Under the pieces are notes generated by a model. That model did not search any database, was not told the origin of the DNA, and was given only the letters and a program-made list of their open reading frames with translations. Positions 1 through 8,114 of a DNA stretch of 50,534 nt are shown one piece after another (position 1 is the first letter of the stretch; the number at the start of each line of letters is the position of its first letter). The position numbers and the translations under genes are program-made. This DNA is from Bacillota bacterium (lineage in GTDB: Bacteria; Bacillota; Clostridia; Christensenellales; CAG-138): NCBI GenBank assembly GCA_023409435.1, contig JAEYHP010000135.1, positions 1-50,534 on the forward strand, read 5' to 3'.

Positions 1-1
1 G

Positions 2-505
2 ATATTATTGGGAATATTATGCGAAAGAAATATTTCCATTGATGAACAGGCTGATATATGCATTGTAGAAGCAGGGTGTCCTGTTCCAACTGATAAGTTA
101 TGCATGGTATTTCCATCGGACAACCTCTTTGTCTTGATGGAACTTCTTAACAAGCTCACAAAGCCGAATGACAACGATAAAATTATCGGAAGATTTGAGA
201 ATGAACGATATATCGTGATGTCCTTTGATCAGATATTTTATTTTGAGGCAAGAGGGAACTATACGTTCTGCATCACCGAGGATGGCGAATATAAGGTCAA
301 AGAAAAACTATACGAACTTGAAGCCAGATTACCTCAAATCAAATTCATTCGGGTAGGGAAATCTTTTATTGCAAATATAGAGAATGTAAAAGAAATTGTG
401 CCATGGTTTGGCAGGCGTCTGATACTTAAATTTGCGGGTAGCAAAAGGGAAATCGAGGTATCCAAAAACTACGTCAAAAGCTTCAAAGAATTTCTGGGAT
501 TGTAA
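2..505 (+). CDS. LytTR-family DNA-binding regulator, 5' end cut by window edge
   Basis: The last ~105 residues form a LytTR DNA-binding domain: an IIGRFENERYIVM-like start, the IFYFEARGNYT strand typical of LytTR, then FIRVGKSFIANIENVKEI and a C-terminal EVSKNYVKSFKEFLGL. There is no response-regulator receiver domain, so this is the small stand-alone LytTR type of about 150 residues that is usually paired with a DUF3021 membrane protein; exactly such a gene follows 11 bases downstream. A TTG at 8 could be used, but the frame is open to base 2 and no ribosome site is visible, so I treat it as a 5' partial gene. Known pairs of this type act as regulator plus membrane partner that controls it; the target is not evident here. 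Confidence 0.85.
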   Translation: MLLGILCERNISIDEQADICIVEAGCPVPTDKLCMVFPSDNLFVLMELLNKLTKPNDNDKIIGRFENERYIVMSFDQIFYFEARGNYTFCITEDGEYKVKEKLYELEARLPQIKFIRVGKSFIANIENVKEIVPWFGRRLILKFAGSKREIEVSKNYVKSFKEFLGL

Positions 506-516
506 GAAGGCAAACT

Positions 517-996
517 ATGAGCAAAGTGAAATTTATACTATTAAACAGCATCGCAATCATATTGCTGGGATCAGCATTGGTAAGTTTTGCAATAGAGATT
601 GCCTGGATGTTGGTAAGCGGACATGATTATCTGCCTATAAGAAGATTGATATTTAATTTCATTATTGGCTTGGGTTTTGGCACCGTGATTGTTCTCTTGC
701 ACCTATTGACCATAAAGTTCAAAAAGAAACCGGTGATGGGATACATCCTTAGCGCTATCAGTATTGCAATATTGATATTTGTCGTTTATATGCATACCGG
801 CCTAACAACCGGGTACTGGCTGTTGGATGCAAAATGGTTGGTTATTTTTATAGTCGTAGAAAGCCTTTCCATAATTTTAGTTATATATTGGTACCATCAA
901 ATAAATATATACAACCAAAAACTAGCGATTAAAAAGGCTTCGTTAAACAATATCGGCGATAGGCAGAAATCAAAGCCCATCTCAGATAAAGGCTAA
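517..996 (+). CDS. DUF3021-family membrane protein
   Basis: 159-residue protein with four hydrophobic segments (about residues 5-27, 42-65, 75-93 and 105-125) and a charged C-terminal tail, the layout of DUF3021 proteins. It follows the LytTR gene by 11 bases with AGAAGG as ribosome site, so the two are co-transcribed. In known pairs the membrane protein modulates the LytTR regulator and both respond to cell-envelope or competence-like conditions; which signal acts here is unknown. Base composition is clearly more AT-rich than the following genes. Confidence 0.75.
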   Translation: MSKVKFILLNSIAIILLGSALVSFAIEIAWMLVSGHDYLPIRRLIFNFIIGLGFGTVIVLLHLLTIKFKKKPVMGYILSAISIAILIFVVYMHTGLTTGYWLLDAKWLVIFIVVESLSIILVIYWYHQINIYNQKLAIKKASLNNIGDRQKSKPISDKG

Positions 997-1000
997 ATCC

Positions 1001-1020
1001 CCTCCTTCTGGAGGCCCTTT
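1001..1020 (+). terminator. Weak hairpin between convergent genes
   Basis: CCTCC-TTCT-GGAGG followed by CCCTTT lies in the 35-base gap between the plus-strand DUF3021 gene and the minus-strand tocopherol-cyclase-like gene. The stem is short and the U-tract poor, so termination efficiency is uncertain. Confidence 0.4.
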
Positions 1021-1031
1021 CTCAGAATGCA

Positions 1032-1934
1032 TTAACGAAATCCGTACTCATCCTCATACCCGGCGCAATCCCCAACAAGATCAAACACTGCCCGCCCTTT
1101 CTGATACAGGCGGTACCGGACGCGCGCGGATGGGCTTTCCTTTATCATGCGCGCCATGCTGCCGCTCACTACGGCATATAGTGGCCTGGGGCTTTCCTGC
1201 AGCACTTCCGCCTGCAGCAAATATTCCCCCTGCCGTACGGAGATCAGGCGCTTATCCAGCCGTTCCAGCTTTGCGCCAAGATAGGTGGCGATGCGGAGTT
1301 CCCTGCCCTCCATATATACAAAGCCGATGATCCCGCAAAAAACCTTCCCGAAATACGGGATATCCGCCACGCTGAGCATGACGGAGACCCCATCTTCGAG
1401 AGAGGCTTGCGTCCAGATATACCGTTTTGGGAACGAACTGCCTCTGTCCCCTTCCAGATATCCGTACGCATTTTCAAAAAGAAGCTCCTCCCCGTTGACG
1501 GTAAGTTTTCCCCACACCGTATGCGCCATGCTGATTACGCTCTGCCTGCACTGCATGTTGGGCAAATACCGGAACGGGCCCATGATGTCGTACCTGAGCC
1601 GTGTGAAGGCGCCGTAAACAAGCTCGCCTTTTATGTCCAGCCGGTCCGTATGGATATTTGCGACAATGCCTTCCTCCGAGAAGCGATTGCCTCCTATTGT
1701 CACGCGCAGGCTGTCTTCTTGGGCATGGAACGCCTCAATGGGGTATGTGACCCGGTCCGAAAACGCATTGGTAATGATCTGGATGGAGGCGGAGCGTTCC
1801 CCCGCGGCATCGATATGCATGGCGGGAATAAACGCCACCGCCTGCCCATCCGTCTGCTGGCGAAAGTACCAGCCCTCAAAATATTCCCGGCTCTTGTTCG
1901 AACCGTAGTAGCTACGCACGCGTATTGCTTGCAA
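1032..1934 (-). CDS. Tocopherol-cyclase-like protein
   Basis: 300 residues resembling the tocopherol cyclase-like family found in many Firmicutes: an early REYFEGWYFRQQ motif, an FIPAMHID stretch, a central RQSVISMAHTVWG motif and FENAYGYLEGDRGSSFP. Plant and cyanobacterial relatives close the chromanol ring of tocopherol; these bacteria do not make tocopherol, so the substrate here is unknown (perhaps a quinone or other isoprenoid). It starts at a TTG (1934) 7 bases behind AGGAGG and overlaps the end of the upstream Rieske oxidoreductase gene by 23 bases, which implies translational coupling and a shared pathway. GTG five codons in is an alternative start. Confidence 0.75.
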   Translation of the reverse strand: MQAIRVRSYYGSNKSREYFEGWYFRQQTDGQAVAFIPAMHIDAAGERSASIQIITNAFSDRVTYPIEAFHAQEDSLRVTIGGNRFSEEGIVANIHTDRLDIKGELVYGAFTRLRYDIMGPFRYLPNMQCRQSVISMAHTVWGKLTVNGEELLFENAYGYLEGDRGSSFPKRYIWTQASLEDGVSVMLSVADIPYFGKVFCGIIGFVYMEGRELRIATYLGAKLERLDKRLISVRQGEYLLQAEVLQESPRPLYAVVSGSMARMIKESPSARVRYRLYQKGRAVFDLVGDCAGYEDEYGFR

Positions 1935-3369
1935 TCACATCCTCCTGCGCGGGGCCGTCTAACAATTCCCCCGTATGGGCAAAGCGTGAGCCGTGGCAGG
2001 GGCAGTCCCAACTGGTTTCATCGGGATTGTAGGTCAGTTCGCAGCCCAGATGCGGGCACCGGGTACGTACGGTAAAGCACTCGCCCTGTTCGTTTTTGTA
2101 TACGCCAAGCTTCTCCCCTTCCACATCCACCACCCCGCCATGGGAGCGGGGCAGCTCTTCAAGCGTTTTCCCGGGTATATGGAACAACTGCTTCGCGAGC
2201 CCTTTCACCGCCTGCCCGCCGTCCTTAAAGAGTTCCGGCACGGCGGCTATGGGCACATACCGGTCCGGGGAGAATATGCCGAACGCGTCGTCCTTTCCTT
2301 TTGCGATTGCGTCGCTCAATAAAGTAGCCGCCACCATGGAGCTGGTCATGCCCCACTTCTGAAAGCCCGTGGCAACGTACCAATCCGGCGTATCGTGCGA
2401 AAACCGGCCGATATAGGGTACGCCGTCATGCGTCATGCAATCCTGTGCGGACCAGCAGGCAACCTCATGGCTGTTTGGGAAATACTTCTTGGCCGCCGCG
2501 CGCAGCAGCTCATACTTGCCGCCCGCCTTATTTTCCCCCGTACGGTGCCCTCCGCCGCCCAGCAGCAGAATATCTTCATGATTGCGGAAAGAAAGCGCAT
2601 TCTCATCCATGCTGATGTAGGTGGCGTTGAACTCCATCGCGGAGCTTAGCGCAACGACATAGGAGCGTTCCTGATGCATGCGCATGAAATAATAACCCGG
2701 CACGTTGAGGAACGGATAATGGCAAGCAAATATGATTTTCTTTGCACGCACAGAGTTGCTCTGTGTTTTCAATACATTCCCTTCCACCGTGAGCACCTTC
2801 GTATGCTCATATACCGTAAGCTCCGGGATGAGCGTACTTAAAAATTTTATGGGGTGGAACTGCGCCTGATTCTCAAAACGTACCGCCCCCGCCACCGGAA
2901 AGGGCAAGCCCGTATCCGTCGTGTAGCTGGCCGAAATTCCAAGCTCGTTGGCCGCCGTGGCTTCCTTTTCCAACGGATCTTTTTCTTCCGTGGAGTACAA
3001 AAAAGCGGGCAGGCGCTTAAAATTGCAGTCTATGCCGAGCTTTTCAATCAAGGCGGCATATGCCTCAATGGCGTCCTGGTTTGCGCGGGCATATTGCATA
3101 GCCCCTTCCCTGCCAAAACGCGCCGTCAATTTATCGTATATCAGGCCGTGCTGAGATGTAATTTTTGCGGTGGTACGCCCGGTCTGGCCGGAAAATACCG
3201 TATCCGCTTCCAATATAATAGATGGAACGCCCCGCTGTTTGAGCAGGTAAGAAGTCAATATCCCAACAATGCCGCCGCCTATGATGGCGACCTCCGTTTC
3301 CATATCCCGGTCCAACGTATTTTCCTTAGGCCGCACAATGGCGTCTTTCCATATAGAGTTTACATGCAT
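1912..3369 (-). CDS. FAD-dependent oxidoreductase with C-terminal Rieske domain
   Basis: 485 residues. The N-terminal part is a DAO/GlcD-type FAD fold (VAIIGGGIVGILTSYLL dinucleotide motif near residue 28, GQTGRTTAKI flavin-contact segment, and a C-terminal ATGFQKWGMTSSM motif). The last ~80 residues are a Rieske [2Fe-2S] domain with CPHLGC near 438 and CPCHGS near 456 as cluster ligands. This architecture is known in Firmicutes and cyanobacteria as an uncharacterised amine/sugar-acid-type oxidase that passes electrons to an iron-sulfur centre. Start chosen at ATG 3369 because GGAGGTG lies 5 bases upstream; an in-frame start ten codons earlier lacks a site. Co-transcribed and overlapping with the tocopherol-cyclase-like gene. 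Confidence 0.9.
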   Translation of the reverse strand: MHVNSIWKDAIVRPKENTLDRDMETEVAIIGGGIVGILTSYLLKQRGVPSIILEADTVFSGQTGRTTAKITSQHGLIYDKLTARFGREGAMQYARANQDAIEAYAALIEKLGIDCNFKRLPAFLYSTEEKDPLEKEATAANELGISASYTTDTGLPFPVAGAVRFENQAQFHPIKFLSTLIPELTVYEHTKVLTVEGNVLKTQSNSVRAKKIIFACHYPFLNVPGYYFMRMHQERSYVVALSSAMEFNATYISMDENALSFRNHEDILLLGGGGHRTGENKAGGKYELLRAAAKKYFPNSHEVACWSAQDCMTHDGVPYIGRFSHDTPDWYVATGFQKWGMTSSMVAATLLSDAIAKGKDDAFGIFSPDRYVPIAAVPELFKDGGQAVKGLAKQLFHIPGKTLEELPRSHGGVVDVEGEKLGVYKNEQGECFTVRTRCPHLGCELTYNPDETSWDCPCHGSRFAHTGELLDGPAQEDVIASNTRA

Positions 3370-3494
3370 AATCGCACCTCCCGTTTCCAGTTTTCCCATG
3401 CGGGAGAACGGTTATCCTGATTTGCATGAGAAGATTATCACGCGATAAAACGCGAATTACATATCGCCAAAGTGGTGTTTTTTTCACAAACCTG

Positions 3495-3503
3495 TGCTAT
3501 AAT
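3495..3503 (+). promoter_or_regulatory. Extended -10 promoter of the NusG_II gene
   Basis: TGCTATAAT is a TGn-extended -10 hexamer about 50 bases ahead of the TTG start at 3554. No good -35 is visible, which extended -10 promoters tolerate. It lies in the divergent gap between the Rieske oxidoreductase and the redox cluster. Confidence 0.6.
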
Positions 3504-3553
3504 CATGTAGGCTATTGTCCGGGAAACGGATAATGCGTATAAGGGATACCGTT

Positions 3554-3925
3554 TTGAAAAAGAAAGACTTTATTTTGATAGGCATTGTGCTGATTGCGGT
3601 CCTTGCGCTGTTTCTTCTGACGTGGCTGCCTAAGGTTACGGCAAACAAGGGCGAGGTCGTTATCTACATCGGCAGCGAGGTATATAAGCGCGTTCCGCTT
3701 GGTGAGCCGCAGACCGTTGTGATAGACCAGGGCGACGGCAAGGTAAACGAACTTTATATCACCGAGGATGGCGCCGTGATGCACTCCGCCACCTGTCACA
3801 ACCAGGATTGTATCAAGCAAGGTGAAGTAACATTGGGCAATTACAAATCACGCGTTCTCGGGAGCTGGATTATCTGCCTGCCCAACCAGGTATCCGTGGA
3901 GCTTGTCGCGGGGGAAGAACAATGA
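3554..3925 (+). CDS. NusG domain II-containing exported protein
   Basis: 123 residues: an N-terminal KKKDFILIG... hydrophobic anchor (residues ~6-25) followed by a NusG_II beta domain with the conserved VVIDQGDGKVNELYI and HSATCHNQDCIKQG motifs, two cysteines in a CxxxxC pattern, and the SRVLGSWIICLPNQVSVEL end. In known genomes this family sits with Gx transporters, FMN-binding proteins and ApbE flavin transferases, and is thought to serve membrane redox or quinone metabolism outside the cytoplasm. I prefer TTG 3554 because AAGGGA precedes it by 7 bases; an in-frame ATG at 3533 lacks a ribosome site. It overlaps the next gene by 4 bases (ATGA). Confidence 0.8.
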   Translation: MKKKDFILIGIVLIAVLALFLLTWLPKVTANKGEVVIYIGSEVYKRVPLGEPQTVVIDQGDGKVNELYITEDGAVMHSATCHNQDCIKQGEVTLGNYKSRVLGSWIICLPNQVSVELVAGEEQ

Positions 3926-4488
3926 ACGCAAAAGCCATAACCCGTTTCGGCATGCTTACGGCGGTGGCGCTGGTGCTCGGCTGGGTGGAACGCTTTATTC
4001 CCATAGCGGCGGCCGCGCCCGGCATTAAGCTGGGGCTTGCGAATACCGTATTGCTGTACGCAATTTACTTGATGGACGTAAAGGGTACCGCGCTTTTGAT
4101 GGTGATGAAGGTGCTCCTTTCCGGATTCCTGTTCGCCGGGCTTTCGGGCATGCTCTATAGCTTTGCGGGCGGAATTTTGAGTTTGATCGTCATGCTGCTG
4201 CTGCGCCGCATCAACGGGTTAAGTATCGTTGGCGTGAGCATAGCCGGTGGCGTGAGCCACAACGTTGGTCAAATCCTTGCCGCCTGCCTGGTGGTACAGT
4301 CCCGCGCCATGCTTGGGTACCTGCCCATACTGCTGCTTGCGGGCACCGTGACCGGGCTTTTGACCGGTATCGCTGCAAAATCCGCCATCAGAGGCATTGA
4401 AGCATACGACGTGAACAAGACAAAAAAAAAGCGGGAAAGTAACCTTTCACCCGAAGCCAAGCTTACCCCCGGCGAAACAAAGCTATAG
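3922..4488 (+). CDS. Gx transporter family protein
   Basis: 188 residues with five to six membrane segments, starting RFGMLTAVALVLGWVERFIP and containing the GIKLGLANTVLLYA motif typical of the Gx_transp family (often annotated as heptaprenyl diphosphate synthase component I). These are S-component-like membrane proteins probably moving a small precursor for quinone or flavin metabolism. The ATG overlaps the stop of the NusG_II gene, so translation is coupled. The C-terminal ~30 residues are a charged, probably cytoplasmic tail. Together with its neighbours it marks a flavin/isoprenoid-based membrane electron-transfer cluster; no ApbE gene lies in this window. Confidence 0.85.
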   Translation: MNAKAITRFGMLTAVALVLGWVERFIPIAAAAPGIKLGLANTVLLYAIYLMDVKGTALLMVMKVLLSGFLFAGLSGMLYSFAGGILSLIVMLLLRRINGLSIVGVSIAGGVSHNVGQILAACLVVQSRAMLGYLPILLLAGTVTGLLTGIAAKSAIRGIEAYDVNKTKKKRESNLSPEAKLTPGETKL

Positions 4489-4557
4489 CCTTTTTGGGGC
4501 TGCCCGGCAAGGGTATGCTTTTGAATATTACGAGCTAATACCGAAGGGAGAACACGC

Positions 4558-5913
4558 ATGAAAAAACGCATACCGGCATGGTTGGTTCTGGTGGTCATCG
4601 CCATCGTTGCCGGGGGGCTATTGGTCCTCATCAATTCGTTTACCGCCGAAAAAGCGCTGGATCAGGCGAAAGCCACTGAGAAAGCCACGCTGCTCAAGGT
4701 ATTTCCCGATGCAAAAGGCTTTACTGAGCTTCCTCTAGAGGAAGGAGCTGAAGTGACCCATTGCTATGCCGCCGCTGCGGATAATAAGACAATCGGCCAT
4801 GTCGCACTGATCACCGTTAACGGCTACGGCGGGCCTATCGACATTTCCGTGGGCGTGGACATGGAAGGTACCATCATCGGCGTTTCCGTGGGCGGCGAAG
4901 ACTTCCACGAAACCCCGGGGCTTGGCGAAAACGTGCTCTACCCCGCGTTTACCGATCAGTTTTTAGGCCTTGCCGCCCCCGTTGCACTCAATGAGGGCGT
5001 GAACGCCATCACCGGCGCTACCATCAGCTCCAGCGCGGTGGTTTCCGGTGTAAACAAGGCGGCGGCCTATGTCATAGAAGAGGTCCTTGGCTTGGGCGAA
5101 GAAGAGGAAGGTCCCGAAGACCTTGTGTTCGGCGGCATACTCCCCGGCGCCACCACCAAGCAGGAAGAATCAGCACCCGAGGGGATTGACGCAATCTGGA
5201 GTTCCGATGCGGGCTGCGTAGTGTTTGTTTCCAAGCAGGGCTACGGCGGCAAGATCCAGGTGCAAGTCGGCGTTGCGCACAGCGGCGTGGTTGCGGGTGT
5301 AGCCATTACCGAGGAAGGCTTCTCCGAAACCGACGGCCTTGGCTCCCGCGTAAAAGATAAGGAATTCCTCAGCCAGTTCAAGGGTTTAACCGGTGAAGTG
5401 AAGGCGGGCGATAACGCGGATACGCTTTCCGGCGCTACCGTCAGCTCCTCCGCAGTAATCGCCGCGGTAAACGATGCGCTCCAGGCCGCACAGCCCTTCC
5501 TTGACCCGAGCAAGGCGACCGCCGTCGCCTCCCCCGAAGCGAACCTCCTCCCCGGCGCCACCAACGTGGCGGAAGCGACCGCTCCCGAAGGCGCCGACGC
5601 GCTGTGGACAGCTGACCAGGGCGTGATCGTCCAGGTAAGCGAGCAGGGCTACGGCGGGCCCATCTCCGTGAAGGTTGGCGTGCTTGCCGATGGCACCGTC
5701 GGCGGCATCCAGGTGCTTGAAGAAGGCTTTGCGGAAACCGCGGGTCTGGGTGAACGCGTGCTGACCGACGAAGCCTTCCAGGCGCAGTTCGCGGGCAAGA
5801 CCGCGCCGGTAGAGGCGGATACGCTTTCGGGCGCCACCATAAGCTCCACCGCCGTGATCAAGGCGGTGAACAAGGCGGTGAACAAGGCGCTGGAAATCGC
5901 CGCAGGACTGTAA
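4558..5913 (+). CDS. Secreted protein with three tandem FMN-binding domains
   Basis: 451 residues: membrane anchor at ~5-28, then three FMN_bind (RnfG/NqrC-type) domains ending in ITGATISSSAV (~residue 155), LSGATVSSSAV (~295) and LSGATISSTAV (~430). In this family the last Ser/Thr of [ST]GATx[ST] receives FMN covalently from ApbE; here it is serine in all three. Domains are separated by acidic, Pro/Ala-rich linkers each containing a LPGAT motif. Each domain repeats an NGYGGPI or QGYGGKI strand and an E(T/S)xGLG segment. Single-domain relatives belong to Rnf/Nqr; two-domain ones (PplA) carry electrons out of Gram-positive cells. This one is therefore probably a multi-flavin extracellular electron carrier. 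GAAGGGAG precedes the ATG; co-directional with the two upstream genes. Confidence 0.88.
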   Translation: MKKRIPAWLVLVVIAIVAGGLLVLINSFTAEKALDQAKATEKATLLKVFPDAKGFTELPLEEGAEVTHCYAAAADNKTIGHVALITVNGYGGPIDISVGVDMEGTIIGVSVGGEDFHETPGLGENVLYPAFTDQFLGLAAPVALNEGVNAITGATISSSAVVSGVNKAAAYVIEEVLGLGEEEEGPEDLVFGGILPGATTKQEESAPEGIDAIWSSDAGCVVFVSKQGYGGKIQVQVGVAHSGVVAGVAITEEGFSETDGLGSRVKDKEFLSQFKGLTGEVKAGDNADTLSGATVSSSAVIAAVNDALQAAQPFLDPSKATAVASPEANLLPGATNVAEATAPEGADALWTADQGVIVQVSEQGYGGPISVKVGVLADGTVGGIQVLEEGFAETAGLGERVLTDEAFQAQFAGKTAPVEADTLSGATISSTAVIKAVNKAVNKALEIAAGL

Positions 5914-5930
5914 GACCTCATTGCATGAGT

Positions 5931-5966
5931 AAGGCCATGGAGAGTACACTCACCATGGCCTTTTGT
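5931..5966. terminator. Bidirectional terminator
   Basis: AAGGCCATGG and CCATGGCCTT form a perfect 10-bp stem around a 12-base loop, with TTTTGTT on the plus side. It closes the FMN-binding gene; on the minus strand it follows the end of the 47-codon ORF and would end the secreted-protein operon. Confidence 0.85.
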
Positions 5967-6109
5967 TATACAAAAGGGTTCTTGCCTTTGCACCCTTTAG
6001 AACCAGTCCCAGATGCCGGCCCGGACGCGGCACCCGCGGCTATTGCCGGGCCATCTGGGGCAGGAGCGCCTGCTGCATCCGCCTCTGTGCCAACCGTCTC
6101 TTGACACAC
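5966..6109 (-). CDS. Small ORF, 47 residues, Ala/Gly/Pro-rich with CKGKNPFV end
   Basis: Not recognised. A GTG start at 6109 sits 6 bases behind a near-perfect ribosome site (GAGGAGG), and the frame runs 47 codons to a TAA that abuts the terminator at 5931-5966. The product begins MCQETVGTEADAAG, has a low-complexity APAPDGPAIAAGAASGP middle, and ends GSKGCKGKNPFV; it has two cysteines (residues 2 and 40) and no signal peptide. It lies 93 bases behind the last of three secreted-protein genes on the same strand, so it may be the final gene of that operon. The composition could also arise by chance in GC-rich DNA; the ribosome site and placement are what argue for a real peptide. Confidence 0.5.
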   Translation of the reverse strand: MCQETVGTEADAAGAPAPDGPAIAAGAASGPASGTGSKGCKGKNPFV

Positions 6110-6202
6110 GGCTCACCTCCTCATGACGGGTATATATCATACTATTACAAAACACGCGGGATGTTTCCGTATGGATATGCCTGTCACAAAGGAGAAAATC
6201 GC

Positions 6203-7123
6203 CTATACGGATTTTAAGAAGGTATCCAGCTTTACCGGTGCTTTCATGCCGTATTCGCGGATAGGCAGTACGTATCCTTTGTCATTGATTTCAAAAGTGG
6301 AATAATAGAGGCGATCCGCAAGTTGAAGTTTTGTTGCACCGTTTTCCGTAGCCACATGCTTGACGCAGACGACATAGCTTCTTCCCTCTATCATCACACC
6401 CGGCCAGAGCTCGGAAAGCTTGAGCGTGGTGCGCTCAATGCCGCGCACCGTCTTTTCCACATCCAGCGCATAGGAGCCGTTTACTGAATGCCCATTCCAC
6501 GAAGGCACACGCGTAACGGTGGCGATATAGACGCTGTCTGCCCGCTCTTTAATAGTCTTGAGGATTACATCTTCGGTCTGAGGAGCGGCAATGTCCATTC
6601 CATCCGGCGCGGTAATCGCTTGCCGCGCGTCAAAATATCCGCCAAAACTGCCCGCGGCCTCGTAGGTTTTTTTCAGCTTTTCATCCACCGCCTTGTCGGA
6701 GCCGCAATAAAGGGCGATGGCCTTACCTTCCGGGTGGATATAGTACGTCGCCGGGAACAAGGTATCCACATATACGGTCTTGCCGCCATAGACCAGAGTG
6801 TTGCCCTGGATCATGGCGTTGGCCTTTTGCAGGTCCTTCTCGGTTTCAAAGCGGTACAGCGTAAGGCTTTCGCCCTTTTTGTTGAGCACGGCGCGGGTCT
6901 TTACAACCTTGGGCGCGGAGGCGAATACGAAGCGGGTCTCGGTGGTTTCCATGCTGCGCAGCTTGGGGAAAGTATGTTTTAACCAGCTTTCGTTTATGGA
7001 AGCAGCGTCCGGCGGCAGGAGAATCAAATTATCTTCCTGCTCAGCAGCGGCAAGCGACGCCAGAGGGAACGCGGCGATCAGCAATAGGACACCAAGTACC
7101 AGTGCAAGCAATCTCTTTTTCAT
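6203..7123 (-). CDS. Secreted protein of unknown function, paralogue 3 of 3
   Basis: 306 residues with a clear signal peptide (KKRLLALVLGVLLLIAAFPLASLAA, residues 2-26). The mature protein shares with its two upstream neighbours a core of about 110 residues marked by FPKLRS, TRFVFASAPKV, KTRAVLNKKGESLTLYRF, TLVYGGKTVYVDT and ALYCGS, and a C-terminal beta-rich domain (ADSVYIATVTRVPSW, YALDVEKTVRG, PGVMIEGRSYVVCVKH) that resembles bacterial OB/NTR-like domains, and a common end VLPIREYGMKAPVKLDTFLK. I do not recognise the family. It is the third gene of a tandem set that lies behind an ECF sigma/anti-sigma pair, suggesting an envelope-stress output. Confidence 0.8.
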   Translation of the reverse strand: MKKRLLALVLGVLLLIAAFPLASLAAAEQEDNLILLPPDAASINESWLKHTFPKLRSMETTETRFVFASAPKVVKTRAVLNKKGESLTLYRFETEKDLQKANAMIQGNTLVYGGKTVYVDTLFPATYYIHPEGKAIALYCGSDKAVDEKLKKTYEAAGSFGGYFDARQAITAPDGMDIAAPQTEDVILKTIKERADSVYIATVTRVPSWNGHSVNGSYALDVEKTVRGIERTTLKLSELWPGVMIEGRSYVVCVKHVATENGATKLQLADRLYYSTFEINDKGYVLPIREYGMKAPVKLDTFLKSV

Positions 7124-7160
7124 GTCTTTCCTCCTGATATGTTATTTCTGTATGCAATAT

Positions 7161-8099
7161 TTACAGGTTCTTTAAGAATTTGTCCAGCTTCACCGGTGCT
7201 TTCATGCCGTAGTCCCGGATGGGCAGGACGTAGCCGCGGTCGTCAATCTCAAATGTGGAGTGGTTGACCCAATCCGCATAAATCACCCGCGTTCCGCCTT
7301 CTGGCGTTTCGACATGCTTTATATACAGGATATATGTCCTTCCCAAATGCATCACTCCCGGCCAGTCCTCCAGCCGGAACGTTTTGCGCGATATGCCCCG
7401 GATGTTCTTTGTGACCTCCAATTCGTATGCGCCGTCCTCCGTTTCCCCAACCCACTTGGGCGTCTGCTTCACCTTGGCAATATAAACGCTGTCCGCTTTT
7501 TTAAGCAAAGCCTTGAGAGAAGTGGGAGCTGCTTCGTCCTTGGGAGGCGATACGATAACGGTGTTAGCCCCCTCCGGCATATCTGCCTCGCTCCGCCTGT
7601 CAAAATATCCGCCGTAACCGCCCGCAACCTCGAAGGTTTCTTTGAGCTTTTTATCCACCGCCGCGTCCGCCCCACAGTAGAGCGCGATGACCCTTCCGTC
7701 CACATAGTAGGTTGCGGGGAACAGCGTATCCACATATACCGTTTTTCCGCCGTAGACAAGGGTATTGCCCTTGACCATCGCCAGGCACTTTTGTACATCC
7801 TTATCCGTCTTAAAACGATAGAGCGTAAGGGATTCGCCGGTTTTGTTGAGCACCGCGCGGGTCTTTGCAATTTCCGGGGCGGAAGCAAACACAAAGCGGG
7901 TCTGTGTCGTTTCCAAACTGCGCAGCTTGGGGAAAGTGGAACTGAGCCATTTTTCGCTTCTTGTAAGCCACTCCCCAGTCGCAAACAGGGTAACGGCTTC
8001 CTCATCGGGGATAGCGTCGGTTGCCGCAAACCCCGTCAGCGGCAGGCAAAAAGAAAGAAGCAGGGCGCAAAGCGCCATAAGAAGTATCCGTCTTGCCAT
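7161..8099 (-). CDS. Secreted protein of unknown function, paralogue 2 of 3
   Basis: 312 residues, signal peptide at 2-25 (ARRILLMALCALLLSFCLPLTGFAA). Very similar to the gene downstream across its whole length (FPKLRSLETTQTRFVFASAPE, KTRAVLNKTGESLTLYRF, GKTVYVDTLFPATYYVDG, ALYCGADAAVDKKLKETF, YVLPIRDYGMKAPVKLDKFLK), so the two are recent duplicates. Gaps to its neighbours are 15 and 37 bases and each gene has its own GGAGG-type site, consistent with one transcript. No catalytic motif is apparent; one conserved cysteine (YCG) is shared by all three paralogues. Function unknown. Confidence 0.8.
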   Translation of the reverse strand: MARRILLMALCALLLSFCLPLTGFAATDAIPDEEAVTLFATGEWLTRSEKWLSSTFPKLRSLETTQTRFVFASAPEIAKTRAVLNKTGESLTLYRFKTDKDVQKCLAMVKGNTLVYGGKTVYVDTLFPATYYVDGRVIALYCGADAAVDKKLKETFEVAGGYGGYFDRRSEADMPEGANTVIVSPPKDEAAPTSLKALLKKADSVYIAKVKQTPKWVGETEDGAYELEVTKNIRGISRKTFRLEDWPGVMHLGRTYILYIKHVETPEGGTRVIYADWVNHSTFEIDDRGYVLPIRDYGMKAPVKLDKFLKNL

Positions 8100-8114
8100 A
8101 TTCGTTTCCCTCCT

